Below are positions 38,024 through 46,453 of a stretch of 64,000 nucleotides of DNA, piece after piece; the first letter of the stretch is position 1; each line of letters opens with the position of its first letter. Location of the stretch: positions 248,001 to 312,000 of the forward strand of contig CAWDMC010000013.1 in NCBI GenBank assembly GCA_963803295.1, given 5' to 3'. Source of the DNA: CAWDMC01 sp963803295. Its GTDB lineage: Bacteria; Acidobacteriota; Terriglobia; UBA7540. The notes below the pieces were generated by a model. That model did not search any database and was not told where the DNA came from. It saw only the letters and a program-made list of their open reading frames with translations. The position numbers were made by a program, and so were the translations under genes.

Positions 38024-39544
38024 TTACGTGGCAATCTGACCGGCCATCTGCTGGATCTGAATAACCACGAACTCGGCTGGTTTGAGTGGGGCAAAGCCGA
38101 CCACGATATTCACAATTCCCAAATTAATGTCGTTCTGGGTGGTTGTCTCGTTGTCGCACTTCACAAAATAAGCCTGTTGCGGAGATTGTCCCTGGAATGC
38201 GCCCTGACGGAACAGGTTCTGCATGAAAGCCCCGATGTTCAAGCGTATCTGCGCCCAAAGGGGCTCGGCGTTCGGCTCGAAAACAACCCATTGCGTGCCG
38301 CGATAAAGACTCTCTTCCAAAAACAGCGCGAGACGCCGCACTGGGACATATTTGTAGTCGTCTGCAAACTGATCGGCACCGCGCAGCGTTCTCGCTCCCC
38401 AGACCACCTGCCCGGCGCCTGGGAAAGACCGCAGGCAGTTAATGCCAATTGGATTCAGCGTGCCGTTCTCACCGTCAGTAAGATTAGCCGTTAGCCCCTG
38501 GATACCGCTTATGGCTGCGTCCAGTCCAGCGGGAGCCTTCCAGACGCCCCGGCGGGAATCGGTACTGGCCATGATTCCGGCCACCGCGCCACAGGGAGCG
38601 AAATTGTCCAACTGGCTGCCCTGCAGCGGATCAGCCTTGACCTGACGCGGGAAATATAGTGCTGCATTTCTGGCTGGGAGGCCAGTGAGACCAAGTGAAC
38701 TGAGCCCGGCAGCCGCGGTAGCTGCGGCAGTTTCCTTGTTCGCGTCCCAGGCAGCCGGCGGATCTACCAGCAGCATCGCGCGCCTTCCCACGCAATAGGC
38801 CAGAGCATCCTGGTAGGTGGTCGCGGGCAAATCGCTTGTGCGGGTCAAAGGTGGCAGGCAAAGCAGATTGAAGAGGTCCGCTTTCTCAAGTGCATAAATA
38901 CCCGTTTTTGAAGCCTGCATTCCGACGCCTGAGAATTGACTTGCATCCAGGTCGGATCCGTCGTTCCCGCTGTTCGCCGTAGCGCTCGTGGTTTGCTGAT
39001 CGGGGCGGGCGTTCACAGTCCCACCCTGCACCCGCACTAGATTGGAACTACCCTTTAGCACCCGCACCACATAACCCGGATCTCCGCTCGAAATCGAGAG
39101 ATTCAGGAATTTTTCGGTGCTGGTACCATCGGTAACAGTGAGGTTAAACAGGTTAGCATTCGCCGGGTCGGCAGTATTGTAGTCAATGGTGGCCGACAGA
39201 CTGTTTCCCCAACCACCCTCGCTCGCAGCCTCTAGCGTTAAGGCATTGGTTGTGAGGGGAATAACCGATTTTGTCGCACTGTTGATCAGGCGTACAATGA
39301 TCGCCTGACTTCCTCCGTTCGAATAGAAGTCCCTCACAGCATAACTCAAGGTGCTGGGTGCCCACAGTCCGCCGAAGGTGCGCTCGTATTCAGCGAAGCT
39401 GAAAATGGCCGTTGGCTCGCTGACCGGTCCGCGGGCGGCAGTACCCACGAAAGCTGTAATCGATGTCGCGACACCGGTAATGGTCCTGACGCCACTCGGA
39501 ATTTCCTCAATATAAACGCCAGGATAGGTCGGAGAAACTGGCAT
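38024..39544 (-). CDS. Contractile tail sheath protein
   Basis: The 506-residue protein opens with the sheath signature (PTYPGVYIEEIPSGVRTITGV, core cited), has FVGTAARGP and FGGLW, and ends with the C-terminal linker strand region (VGFAPLKPAEFVVIQIQQMAGQ) that knits subunits together. Contraction of this sheath drives the tube into the target. It is the first gene of the operon, with aaggaga about seven bases before the ATG. Only one sheath gene is seen; Afp/PVC loci have three (Afp2-4). Confidence 0.93.
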   Translation of the reverse strand: MPVSPTYPGVYIEEIPSGVRTITGVATSITAFVGTAARGPVSEPTAIFSFAEYERTFGGLWAPSTLSYAVRDFYSNGGSQAIIVRLINSATKSVIPLTTNALTLEAASEGGWGNSLSATIDYNTADPANANLFNLTVTDGTSTEKFLNLSISSGDPGYVVRVLKGSSNLVRVQGGTVNARPDQQTTSATANSGNDGSDLDASQFSGVGMQASKTGIYALEKADLFNLLCLPPLTRTSDLPATTYQDALAYCVGRRAMLLVDPPAAWDANKETAAATAAAGLSSLGLTGLPARNAALYFPRQVKADPLQGSQLDNFAPCGAVAGIMASTDSRRGVWKAPAGLDAAISGIQGLTANLTDGENGTLNPIGINCLRSFPGAGQVVWGARTLRGADQFADDYKYVPVRRLALFLEESLYRGTQWVVFEPNAEPLWAQIRLNIGAFMQNLFRQGAFQGQSPQQAYFVKCDNETTTQNDINLGIVNIVVGFAPLKPAEFVVIQIQQMAGQIAT

Positions 39545-39862
39545 GGAAAGATCTCCTTGCTGGGTGATGGAGCCGGAGGTCGGCTAGCCGGGAGCACGCG
39601 ACGGCTGGCCGGTCTCCTTTCTTGCCAATGACTGTTCTTTGATCCGAGCGTATGCTACACTCCGATTCGCCTACTTAGAACCGACTATTTGGAGGGGTTA
39701 GCCTCTACCTTTGGGATGGGGACTGCGACGGTGTCCCGCTCTTTGACCTCGATGGACTGGGGCACCGATTGGAATACCGAGTGAGGCGTCCACAGTTCCT
39801 AATATCTACATGCGGCAAGGCCCAGATCCGGGCGACAGACAGGAGCTATCTGCGGAGGTCCA
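39545..39862. other. Divergent promoter region between eCIS operon and LuxR gene
   Basis: Both flanking genes point away from this 318-base stretch, so it must hold the promoters for the injection operon (minus strand) and the regulator (plus strand). No strong -35/-10 pair stands out by eye on either strand, which would fit activator-dependent expression. The regulator may bind here. Confidence 0.5.
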
Positions 39863-40588
39863 ATGCAGTCCTGCAGGGGGAAGAGCGTTCGGCCTGTTTG
39901 CGTCATTGGGGAAAACACGCTAGCAGCCAGGTACCTCCTGCACCTCCTAGAGAAAGACTCCGGTCTCTGTCCCATTGCCTTTGAAGAGCTTGCAGGAAAC
40001 CCCCGCCAGGCGGAGCGCCAGGTCTCATCGCCTCTGACCATCTTTCTGATCGACCGCTGCGGCTTGGCTTTGCCGGCTGCCGAGCTGCTGCAAGGCTTGA
40101 AACAACGATTCCCAAAGAGTCGGTACATAGCGCTGGACCAAGAGCAATCACGGGAAGAACTTGCCTTCCTGGCGAGGATTGGCTTCCACGGCTTTCTGGC
40201 GCATCGCTCCGTGGAAAACGAATTGCTGACGGCAGTACAGGCGGTTTCGGAAGGACGCCTGTGGATGCCAAGTGACGTCCTGCGCTCTTTCGTTCGGAGA
40301 GGCGAGCGCTTAGCCCGTTGCAACGCTGTTTGGAGGGATCAAACTTGGTGCGACGAGGTGACGCCTCGGGAGAACCAAATCCTCGACCTGCTTAAGCAGC
40401 GTCTTTCCAATAAGGAAATCGCCGAAGTCCTGCAGATTCGTGTTAGTACGGTGAAATTCCATCTATCGAACATCTTCTCCAAAAGACAGATCAGCAATCG
40501 CCGGGAGCTCTTGGAAAAGACGCCGTTCATTCGCGGCTGGAAGAACTTCGTTTCGTCGCAACCCTCTTCGACGCCCGATGGGACGTGA
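39863..40588 (+). CDS. LuxR/NarL-type regulator with degenerate receiver domain
   Basis: The C-terminus carries a LuxR-type helix-turn-helix (VTPRENQILDLLKQRLSNKEIAEVL, in part, then STVKFHLSNIF). The N-terminal about 120 residues resemble a response-regulator receiver: VCVIGEN stands where the metal-binding acidic pair is expected (usually VDD), and TIFLIDRCG may carry the phosphorylatable Asp. Loss of one acidic residue suggests a pseudo-receiver that works without classic phosphorylation. The ATG follows ggagg by six bases. It diverges from the injection operon and is the best local candidate to control it. No histidine kinase is adjacent. Confidence 0.82.
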   Translation: MQSCRGKSVRPVCVIGENTLAARYLLHLLEKDSGLCPIAFEELAGNPRQAERQVSSPLTIFLIDRCGLALPAAELLQGLKQRFPKSRYIALDQEQSREELAFLARIGFHGFLAHRSVENELLTAVQAVSEGRLWMPSDVLRSFVRRGERLARCNAVWRDQTWCDEVTPRENQILDLLKQRLSNKEIAEVLQIRVSTVKFHLSNIFSKRQISNRRELLEKTPFIRGWKNFVSSQPSSTPDGT

Positions 40589-40661
40589 GGCTACAGCCTG
40601 ACCGCCGAATTCGCCCTGGAAGAAAAGAAGAACAATCCTCGCGCCGTGAACCGGGGATTCC

Positions 40662-41306
40662 TCAACCGAGCAACTCATCCTGATTCGACGCCAAGGCGAC
40701 GAACAATGCCCCCGATCTCGTGCTGACTTGCCCGTGAATGCTGCCCGGTTCGGCACGACAATAGTCGCCCGGCTGCATGACGTGCCCTTTCACTCGCAAA
40801 TCACCCTCGAGCAGATAGAGTTCTTCGATGTCATGATGCCGATGGCTTGGATACACCGAACCCGGATCCATGCGAACTACCGAGGTGGAATACTTCCGTG
40901 CGCGATCGATAAACAGGGGCTTGGTCCAAACGCCGGGTAGCGCGCTTGCTTGCCAGGACATTGCGGTCGAACGGGTTAGGAGTAGTCCTGCGTCGTTGAA
41001 CAGGACGCTGCCACCATCGGTACCCGTTCCTGTTCGAAGCTCGATGGTATTTTTCCCGGGCGATTCCTCGTTTATTGAGTCCAGGAGGGCTTGGCGCAAG
41101 TGAACCGGAGGAACGACAGGTTCAACGGCCAAACCAAGCTCGCCCGCGACACTCTCGAATAAACGGACGGTAGATTCACAGGGTGCACACACTCGGCTAA
41201 AGTGCTGCTCGAACTCCGCCCTCTCAACTGGGGTTAGCGTCTCAAGCGCGTACAGGGCGGCCCATTCCTGCATTTCATCAGTCGTCTGCTCGTGTCTGCT
41301 TTTCAT
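40662..41306 (-). CDS. ChrR-type cupin anti-sigma factor
   Basis: The 214-residue protein has an N-terminal anti-sigma domain (AALYALETLTPVERAEFEQHF and a Cys pair CAPC) and a C-terminal cupin with the metal-binding pattern HRHHDIEELYLLEGDL. ChrR-type factors hold an ECF sigma factor inactive until a signal such as singlet oxygen or peroxide acts on the metal sites. Its ATG overlaps the sigma gene's stop by four bases. The zinc-binding anti-sigma motif here (H-x3-C-x2-C) is present only partly (FSRVCAPC). Confidence 0.85.
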   Translation of the reverse strand: MKSRHEQTTDEMQEWAALYALETLTPVERAEFEQHFSRVCAPCESTVRLFESVAGELGLAVEPVVPPVHLRQALLDSINEESPGKNTIELRTGTGTDGGSVLFNDAGLLLTRSTAMSWQASALPGVWTKPLFIDRARKYSTSVVRMDPGSVYPSHRHHDIEELYLLEGDLRVKGHVMQPGDYCRAEPGSIHGQVSTRSGALFVALASNQDELLG

Positions 41307-41923
41307 ATCGTGCCCGCATAGCCCTTCAGCTGATGGCGAAGGTGCTGCATCCCAAGGCGTATTCGTGTCTTCACGGTCCCCAGCGGCGCATTGAGATGGG
41401 TCGCAATCTCGCTGTGGCTCAATCCGTCATAGAAGGCCAATTCTATTGCCTCGCGTTGGTCCGGGCTGAGCACGGCGAGAGCCGCCTGGATGACGCGGCG
41501 GCGGCCTGCAATCGCCGCCGATTCCTCAGGATTGGGAGACCGGTCGGTAAATTCAGCAGTAACCGGCAGACGCTCTTCACGTCCCTTCCCGCGTCCGGCA
41601 CGAGTGCGCCGCCAATCGAGCGCGCGGCTACGCGCCAAAATCATGAGCCAAGCTAGGGGGGCGCCCCGTCTCTCATCATATGAGGCGGAATGCTTCCAAA
41701 CCTGCATGTAGAGGTCCAGCGTTACCTCCTCGGCGGCGCTTGGATCACCAACAATTCGCTGGATCAACCCGAAAGAGTACGGAGCGGTCCGGTCATAAAA
41801 CTCCGCGAGTGCCGCGTGATCGCGTGAGGCAATTCGCGCGATTAGAGCCTTCAGGACTTGCTCTGGATGCGCGCTATCAAACTCTCGCGCTCCGGGGTTC
41901 GAAGGTGCCAAGACGAACTCCAT
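41303..41923 (-). CDS. ECF-type RNA polymerase sigma factor
   Basis: Sigma region 2 is visible (ALAEFYDRTAPYSFGLIQRIVG, then LDLYMQVWKHSASYDERRGAPLAWLMILARSRALDWRR, both in part), and region 4 ends the protein (LSPDQREAIELAFYDGLSHSEIATHL). Its partner is the cupin anti-sigma factor translated from the overlapping gene, so it should belong to an ECF11/RpoE-ChrR-like group. The ATG at 41923 is chosen because conserved sequence begins near it; an in-frame codon at 41983 is possible. Genes under its control cannot be read from this window. Confidence 0.88.
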   Translation of the reverse strand: MEFVLAPSNPGAREFDSAHPEQVLKALIARIASRDHAALAEFYDRTAPYSFGLIQRIVGDPSAAEEVTLDLYMQVWKHSASYDERRGAPLAWLMILARSRALDWRRTRAGRGKGREERLPVTAEFTDRSPNPEESAAIAGRRRVIQAALAVLSPDQREAIELAFYDGLSHSEIATHLNAPLGTVKTRIRLGMQHLRHQLKGYAGTI

Positions 41924-42249
41924 GCTACGACTGTACAAGCGCCATTCACCCGGTGGATCCGCACACAGGTACAGCCTCACCAACCATCGCTCACGCGGGC
42001 GGCTATTCCGTACCGCTCACATATGGCGTCAGCTGGACAAGACCAACATAGGGGTACTAAAACAATATCAGGTATAGGGAACAGCAGTCTACATCAAGCC
42101 CCTATTTTATAGAAGGAAGAGGACGACGATTCGTGACGGACTCATGATGTAGCGGTTTGGCTTCAACCTAGGTTTGCCCGCCTCCTTGATCTTGAATCCT
42201 GTATCTGCGATTCTGCCTCTGTTCTCGCAGGTACCGTCTGAAGACGGTC
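41924..42249. other. Intergenic stretch upstream of the sigma gene
   Basis: About 325 bases hold the presumed promoter of the sigma/anti-sigma pair and the 3' end of the radical SAM gene's transcript. I could not identify a specific promoter, terminator or small RNA here. Confidence 0.35.
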
Positions 42250-43308
42250 TCAATGCTCCTCTCGGTTTCCGCGTCCGAACGGCAGTATCATCTGCGGTTG
42301 GCGTGCGGTAGCTGGGACGTCGTAGCGGCGCTCAGCCAGACCGTAGCGGGCACGCAGATCGGACATCAGTTTGGCCATTTCAGCCCTGTATTCACCCTCA
42401 AGATAGGCGGACCGGGCGTAGAGCAAGCGATAGCGTTTCACCAGATGAGGGAATTCTCTCTCGAGGAATGGCATGAACTGGCTCATTGCCGAAGGTTTGA
42501 GAAACAGGAGATTTGCAGCGATTGAGCTCGCCCCCGCTTCGGCCGCGGTTCGCGTCAAATCCTCAAGGTCCTGCGGCTGATCGGTGATGCCGGGCAGGAC
42601 GGGCATGGCATTCACGCCGACGCGGATCCCGGCTTGAGCAAGTCCTCTTACGGCTTCGAGACGTTTAGCCGGCGGCGGCGCTTTCGGTTCGAGTAGGTGA
42701 GCAAGCCGGCGGTCGAGCGTGGTGACGGTCAGGTGAACACCGAATCGGTGCCGCTCAGCAATGATTTTGAGGATTTCCAAATCGCGCAGGATCAGCACTG
42801 ATTTCGTTGTAATGGAAAAGTCCAGGCCGCGGAATTCGGTCAGAACTTCGAGCATCCTGAGGGTGATCTCAAACTGCTTTTCGGCCGGCTGGTAGGGATC
42901 AGTGGCGGTCCCCAGGGCGATAGGAAGACCCTTGTCGCGGGCGGCGCGGAACTCGGCGCGCAGCAACTCCGGCATGTTCACTTTGGCATAGACCTTGCGC
43001 TCAAAATCGAGGCCGTCATGCATCTCCATAAACTCGTGTGTATATCGCGCGTAACAATATTTGCACCCAAATTCGCAGCCCCGGTAGGGATTGAGGGTCC
43101 AGGCAAACGGCAGCCTCCCGCTGGATTCGCGGTTGAGCGCCGAGCGTGTTTCAAGGGCGAAGAACTCTACCTCGGCACGCTCGCGCACCTGAGGGCTCTC
43201 GGCGGCGAGACGAGCAATCCCGACCAATCGCTGAGCCGGACGTTCGACTGGCCGTCGGCCGGAATACACCAAGGGTTCTGTTGTAAGCGGATCGCTCGCT
43301 CTTCGCAT
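42250..43308 (-). CDS. PA0069-family radical SAM protein (spore photoproduct lyase-like)
   Basis: The 352-residue protein has the radical SAM motif in NPYRGCEFGCKYCYAR, then GTATDPYQPAEKQFEITR-like sequence and TTKSVLILRDLEIL. This matches the PA0069 family, distantly related to spore photoproduct lyase and of unknown substrate. Key cysteines are intact and length is normal. GGAGGA six bases before the ATG supports the start. It is divergent from the broken TonB-dependent receptor and not in an operon. Confidence 0.87.
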   Translation of the reverse strand: MRRASDPLTTEPLVYSGRRPVERPAQRLVGIARLAAESPQVRERAEVEFFALETRSALNRESSGRLPFAWTLNPYRGCEFGCKYCYARYTHEFMEMHDGLDFERKVYAKVNMPELLRAEFRAARDKGLPIALGTATDPYQPAEKQFEITLRMLEVLTEFRGLDFSITTKSVLILRDLEILKIIAERHRFGVHLTVTTLDRRLAHLLEPKAPPPAKRLEAVRGLAQAGIRVGVNAMPVLPGITDQPQDLEDLTRTAAEAGASSIAANLLFLKPSAMSQFMPFLEREFPHLVKRYRLLYARSAYLEGEYRAEMAKLMSDLRARYGLAERRYDVPATARQPQMILPFGRGNREEH

Positions 43309-43615
43309 GAATTTATCCTCCGGATGTTCTCAAGCTATATTCGCTTTTCATTCGCCTTGTGTCAAGAGCGCGTTGCACGGAGGTGATATCATTTGTAGCT
43401 AGATGCTTACAGATTTTGCGTCGACGACAATCCGAGCAAGTCGGCGTGTCCTAAAGCATCGGGCCGCGGTCTTCCCCACCGCCTCTCCCCCACAGTTGCG
43501 AACGAACGCCGGCGGGTAACCAATCCTGGATTCGTTTCTGCGACAAAAAGGACGCCTGCGGCCCAAATGTTCAACAAGCAGGCCAGAAAAATGCCCGTTC
43601 AGGCCGAAAAAGTGC

Positions 43616-43642
43616 TTGACAGCGGGAGGCTATCGATAATAA
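43616..43642 (+). promoter_or_regulatory. Candidate sigma-70 promoter for the TonB-dependent receptor
   Basis: A perfect TTGACA (43616-43621) is followed after 15 bases by TAATAA (43637-43642), about 180 bases upstream of the receptor's ATG. The spacing is short of the ideal 17. The surrounding region (43309-43821) has no gene. Two agtaacc repeats lie near 43752 and 43776 and may be regulatory. Confidence 0.4.
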
Positions 43643-43821
43643 GCTGCGTTCACATCGGGGGGTCTAGTCGATGGGTGTGGTTGGATCTGCTGTTTTCAGG
43701 TTACATAATTCGATGGATCTTCGTAACAAAACAAATTACCAAAAACTAAAAGTAACCCTGTAGTTAATGAACTATTAGTAACCGGGTGTGTGGATCTGCA
43801 CTGCCAGCGAGGAGGAGGCCT

Positions 43822-44535
43822 ATGCTTTTCGCACGCAGTCGCACGTTGATTCTCGTGTCGGTCTGGCTTTGCCTAAGCAGTGCACTGATCTGGGCGCAAA
43901 GCGATCGCGGGACTATCACAGGGACGGTGACTGACCAAACCGGAGCAGTCATGGCAGGTGTGTCCGTAACTGCCATCAACACCGCTACGGGGGTATCCAC
44001 CGGAACCATCAGCAGTCAGGCCGGCAACTACACCATTCCACTCCTGCGCGCGGGGACTTACGAAGTGAGTGCCGAGTGGACTGGCTTCAAGAAGTTCGTT
44101 CAGTCAGGGATAGTCATCGACGTAGGACAGACAGTTCCCCTGGACGTCCACATGCAGGTTGGAGGCAAGACAGAGACCGTTCAGGTTACGGCCCAACCCG
44201 CCCTTATCCAAAAAGACACCTCGGACCGCGGCACGGTGGTCACCAGCCGCGATGTCGAGGAACTCCCCATCGTTGGGCAAGGTGAACAACGAAACCCCGG
44301 GTTTTATATGACACTCGCGCCCGGCGTTACGGGACGCGGCACTGCGACCCCGACGGCCAGCGGTTCGGGGCGCCAGTTGGATACGACGGTCAATGGCAGC
44401 CCAAGCGCCAGCACTGAATTTCATCTCGACGGTGCTGCAATTGGCCAGAGCGGCATGCTGTCTGGGGATTTTCGCAACCTGCCGTTTCCACCCGACGCAG
44501 TAGGGGAATTCAAGGTCACGTATCGCGCAAGCTAA
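43822..44535 (+). pseudogene. TonB-dependent receptor, N-terminal fragment cut by an insertion sequence
   Basis: This is the 5' part of an Oar-like outer-membrane receptor. It has a signal peptide (LILVSVWLCLSSALIWAQ), a carboxypeptidase-regulatory-like domain (GTITGTVTDQTGAVMAGVSV) and the start of the plug region (ELPIVGQGEQRNPGFY, FPPDAVGEFKV). The frame then runs into insertion-sequence DNA and stops at a TAA within the element's end. The start at ATG 43822 follows a strong gaggaggagg. The rest of the gene resumes at 45964. Such receptors usually import glycans or other large nutrients. Confidence 0.85.
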
Positions 44536-45963
44536 AATGTTACCAGTGGGCTATCGTCGCGCAATTTGAGAATGTTACCCGTCATGGATACGGGTAACCT
44601 CATGAGTCGACTTTCGAGAAGAGAATATTGGCAACAAGTTTATCCTCGTTACCAACGAGCTAGTCGGGCGGAAAGGCAGCGCATCCTGGACGAGTTTTGC
44701 GCCAACTGCCGTTATCATCGCAAGCACGCGATTCGTTTGCTGAATGGTTCGCCGCCTGCCGCCCGGCCGGTTTCCCAACGACGGCGCCGGGGGGTGACCT
44801 ATGGCCCACGGCTGGTCTCGATCTTGAAGGCGGTCTGGGAGGCGGCCGATTATCCCTGGTCAGTACGGCTGAAAGCCCTGCTGCCGGAGTGGATGCCTTG
44901 GATTCGCCGCCGCTTCCGGCTGACGCCGGAGTTGGAAAAGCAGCTGCTTCAGATCAGCCCCCGCTCCATCGACTACCGGCTGGGTTCGGAGAAGCGGAAG
45001 CTGCGGCAAAGGATTTATGGCCGCACCAAGCCGGGGAGCTTATTGAAGCACCACATCCCCGTGAAGACGGATCAGTGGGACGTGAAGAGGCCGGGGTTCA
45101 CGGAAATCGATCTGGTCTCCCACTCGGGCAATTCGGCGGCGGGCGACTACTGCTACTCGCTGAACGTGACTGACATTCACACGGGCTGGACGGAAAGCCG
45201 AGCGGTGCTGGGCAAGAGCCAGGAAGGCGTGCGAGCCGCTCTGGAAGCGGTCCGCCAGGCTTTGCCTTTTCCCTTGCGGGGCATCGATTCCGACAACGGC
45301 TCGGAGTTCATCAATGCTCACCTCTGGGCTTACTGCCAGGCCCACGACATTCAATTCACCCGTGGGCGGCCCTATAAGAAAGACGACAACGCCCACATCG
45401 AGCAGAAGAACTGGACGCATGTACGGCGCTTGCTGGGCTACGTGCGTTACGAGACGGAAGCGGCACGGGCCGCCATGGACGAGCTTTACCGGGGTGAGCT
45501 GCGATTGTTTCAGAACCTCTTCCTGCCCTCGGTGAAACTGAGCCGCAAGGAGCGGATCGGCTCGCGCTTGCGGCGGCACTACGAAGCACCCCAGACCCCT
45601 TTTCAGCGAGTGGCGGCCTCGTCAGGGGTGGACCCAGAACGGGTGGCCGAACTTCGCCGGCTACGCCAGACGCTCGACCCCTTTCAACTCTCCCAGACGA
45701 TTCAGAGCAAGCGGGAACGGATTTTCCAACGGAGCACCAGCGTGGTGGCAGAGAAGCCTGCGGTCTCGGCTGTTTCTCAGAAACTCGCGGCACCTTCAGA
45801 GAAAAACAAAATCACAGGCGCGCGCACAAGGCGCGCTGAGAAAAAGACAAGAACCAAGACAACTGCCAAGACAAGAAGAAAGGAAAAACCACGACGACGA
45901 CGGGTAACATTTCGCGTTGCAGGACGAATCACCCGAAAGTAACATTTTTAAATTGCTTGACAG
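44521..45963 (+). mobile_element. Insertion sequence with an integrase-type (DDE) transposase inside the receptor gene
   Basis: The element splits the receptor between EFKV (before) and VMTLDPPAEYG (after). The right end finishes gcttgacag at 45963. The left end is less certain. Both ends carry repeated aatgttac motifs: at the left near 44534 and 44571, and inverted at the right near 45904 and 45940, consistent with subterminal transposase-binding sites. Outermost inverted similarity is caagc plus aaaatgttac. I could not define a clean target duplication. The right end recurs alone at about 60053-60085. Confidence 0.75.
44602..45942 (+). CDS. Integrase-core (DDE) transposase
   Basis: The protein carries an N-terminal helix-turn-helix-like region (RAERQRILDEFCANCRYHRKHAIRLL, in part) and an rve integrase core. 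The likely DDE residues are the Asp in FTEIDLVSH, the Asp in GIDSDNGSEF and the Glu in DNAHIEQKNW. It ends in a strongly basic tail. Sequence style fits the ISNCY/IS1202-like group; assignment to a named group is tentative. Starts at 44572, 44584 or 44602 are all in frame with no clear ribosome site; I use the one where conserved sequence begins. Confidence 0.85.
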   Translation: MSRLSRREYWQQVYPRYQRASRAERQRILDEFCANCRYHRKHAIRLLNGSPPAARPVSQRRRRGVTYGPRLVSILKAVWEAADYPWSVRLKALLPEWMPWIRRRFRLTPELEKQLLQISPRSIDYRLGSEKRKLRQRIYGRTKPGSLLKHHIPVKTDQWDVKRPGFTEIDLVSHSGNSAAGDYCYSLNVTDIHTGWTESRAVLGKSQEGVRAALEAVRQALPFPLRGIDSDNGSEFINAHLWAYCQAHDIQFTRGRPYKKDDNAHIEQKNWTHVRRLLGYVRYETEAARAAMDELYRGELRLFQNLFLPSVKLSRKERIGSRLRRHYEAPQTPFQRVAASSGVDPERVAELRRLRQTLDPFQLSQTIQSKRERIFQRSTSVVAEKPAVSAVSQKLAAPSEKNKITGARTRRAEKKTRTKTTAKTRRKEKPRRRRVTFRVAGRITRK

Positions 45964-46451
45964 GGGTGATGACCCTGGATCCTCCGGCGGAATATGGCCA
46001 GACGGGCCTGGGAATTACCAGCTTCTCCATCAAATCCGGAACCAATCAACTTCATGGTTCCGTATATGAGTACCTCCGCAACGAAGCCCTCGATTCGCGC
46101 GGCTTTTTTGCCCCCACCACCCCGATCAATAAGCAGAATGAATTCGGCGTTTTGGGCGGAGGGCCGGTGGTGATCCCGAAGATCTACAACGGCAAAGACA
46201 AGACCTTCTTCTTTGCCTGGTACCATGGCTATCGCCGGTCGCAGCAGGCGAGTAACACTCTTGATACGCTTCCCACCGAGGCCATGAAAGGCGGGGATTT
46301 CAGCAACATTCTGGGATCCCAGATTAGCTCCGATGCGCTTGGGCGGCCGGTATACGCCGGCGCAGTCTACGACCCCTCAAGCCAACGGACTGTTGCAGGA
46401 GGAGCGGTCGACCCGGCCACTGGCCTTGTGAACACAAGTGGCGCAGCGCGA
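45964..46451 (+). pseudogene. TonB-dependent receptor, middle fragment
   Basis: Coding resumes directly after the insertion sequence (VMTLDPPAEYGQTG, then KSGTNQLHGSVYEYLRN, GFFAPTTPINKQNEFGVLGG). This is the plug/barrel junction typical of acidobacterial Oar-like receptors. The frame fails at about 46452, where one base seems to be missing: the next frame continues with LRDAFGATSANGWKPTN and then the barrel. So the receptor is broken twice. Confidence 0.8.
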
Positions 46452-46453
46452 TT

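Noticed and set aside
18952..39544. Prophage or type VI secretion system
   Set aside because: No capsid, terminase, portal, lysis or integrase genes, and no TssJLM membrane complex; DUF4255, the Pvc15-type ATPase and the CIS tube protein indicate an eCIS.
43752..43782. Two agtaacc repeats as a CRISPR-like or operator array
   Set aside because: Only two short copies with no regular spacer; kept only as a note at the promoter.
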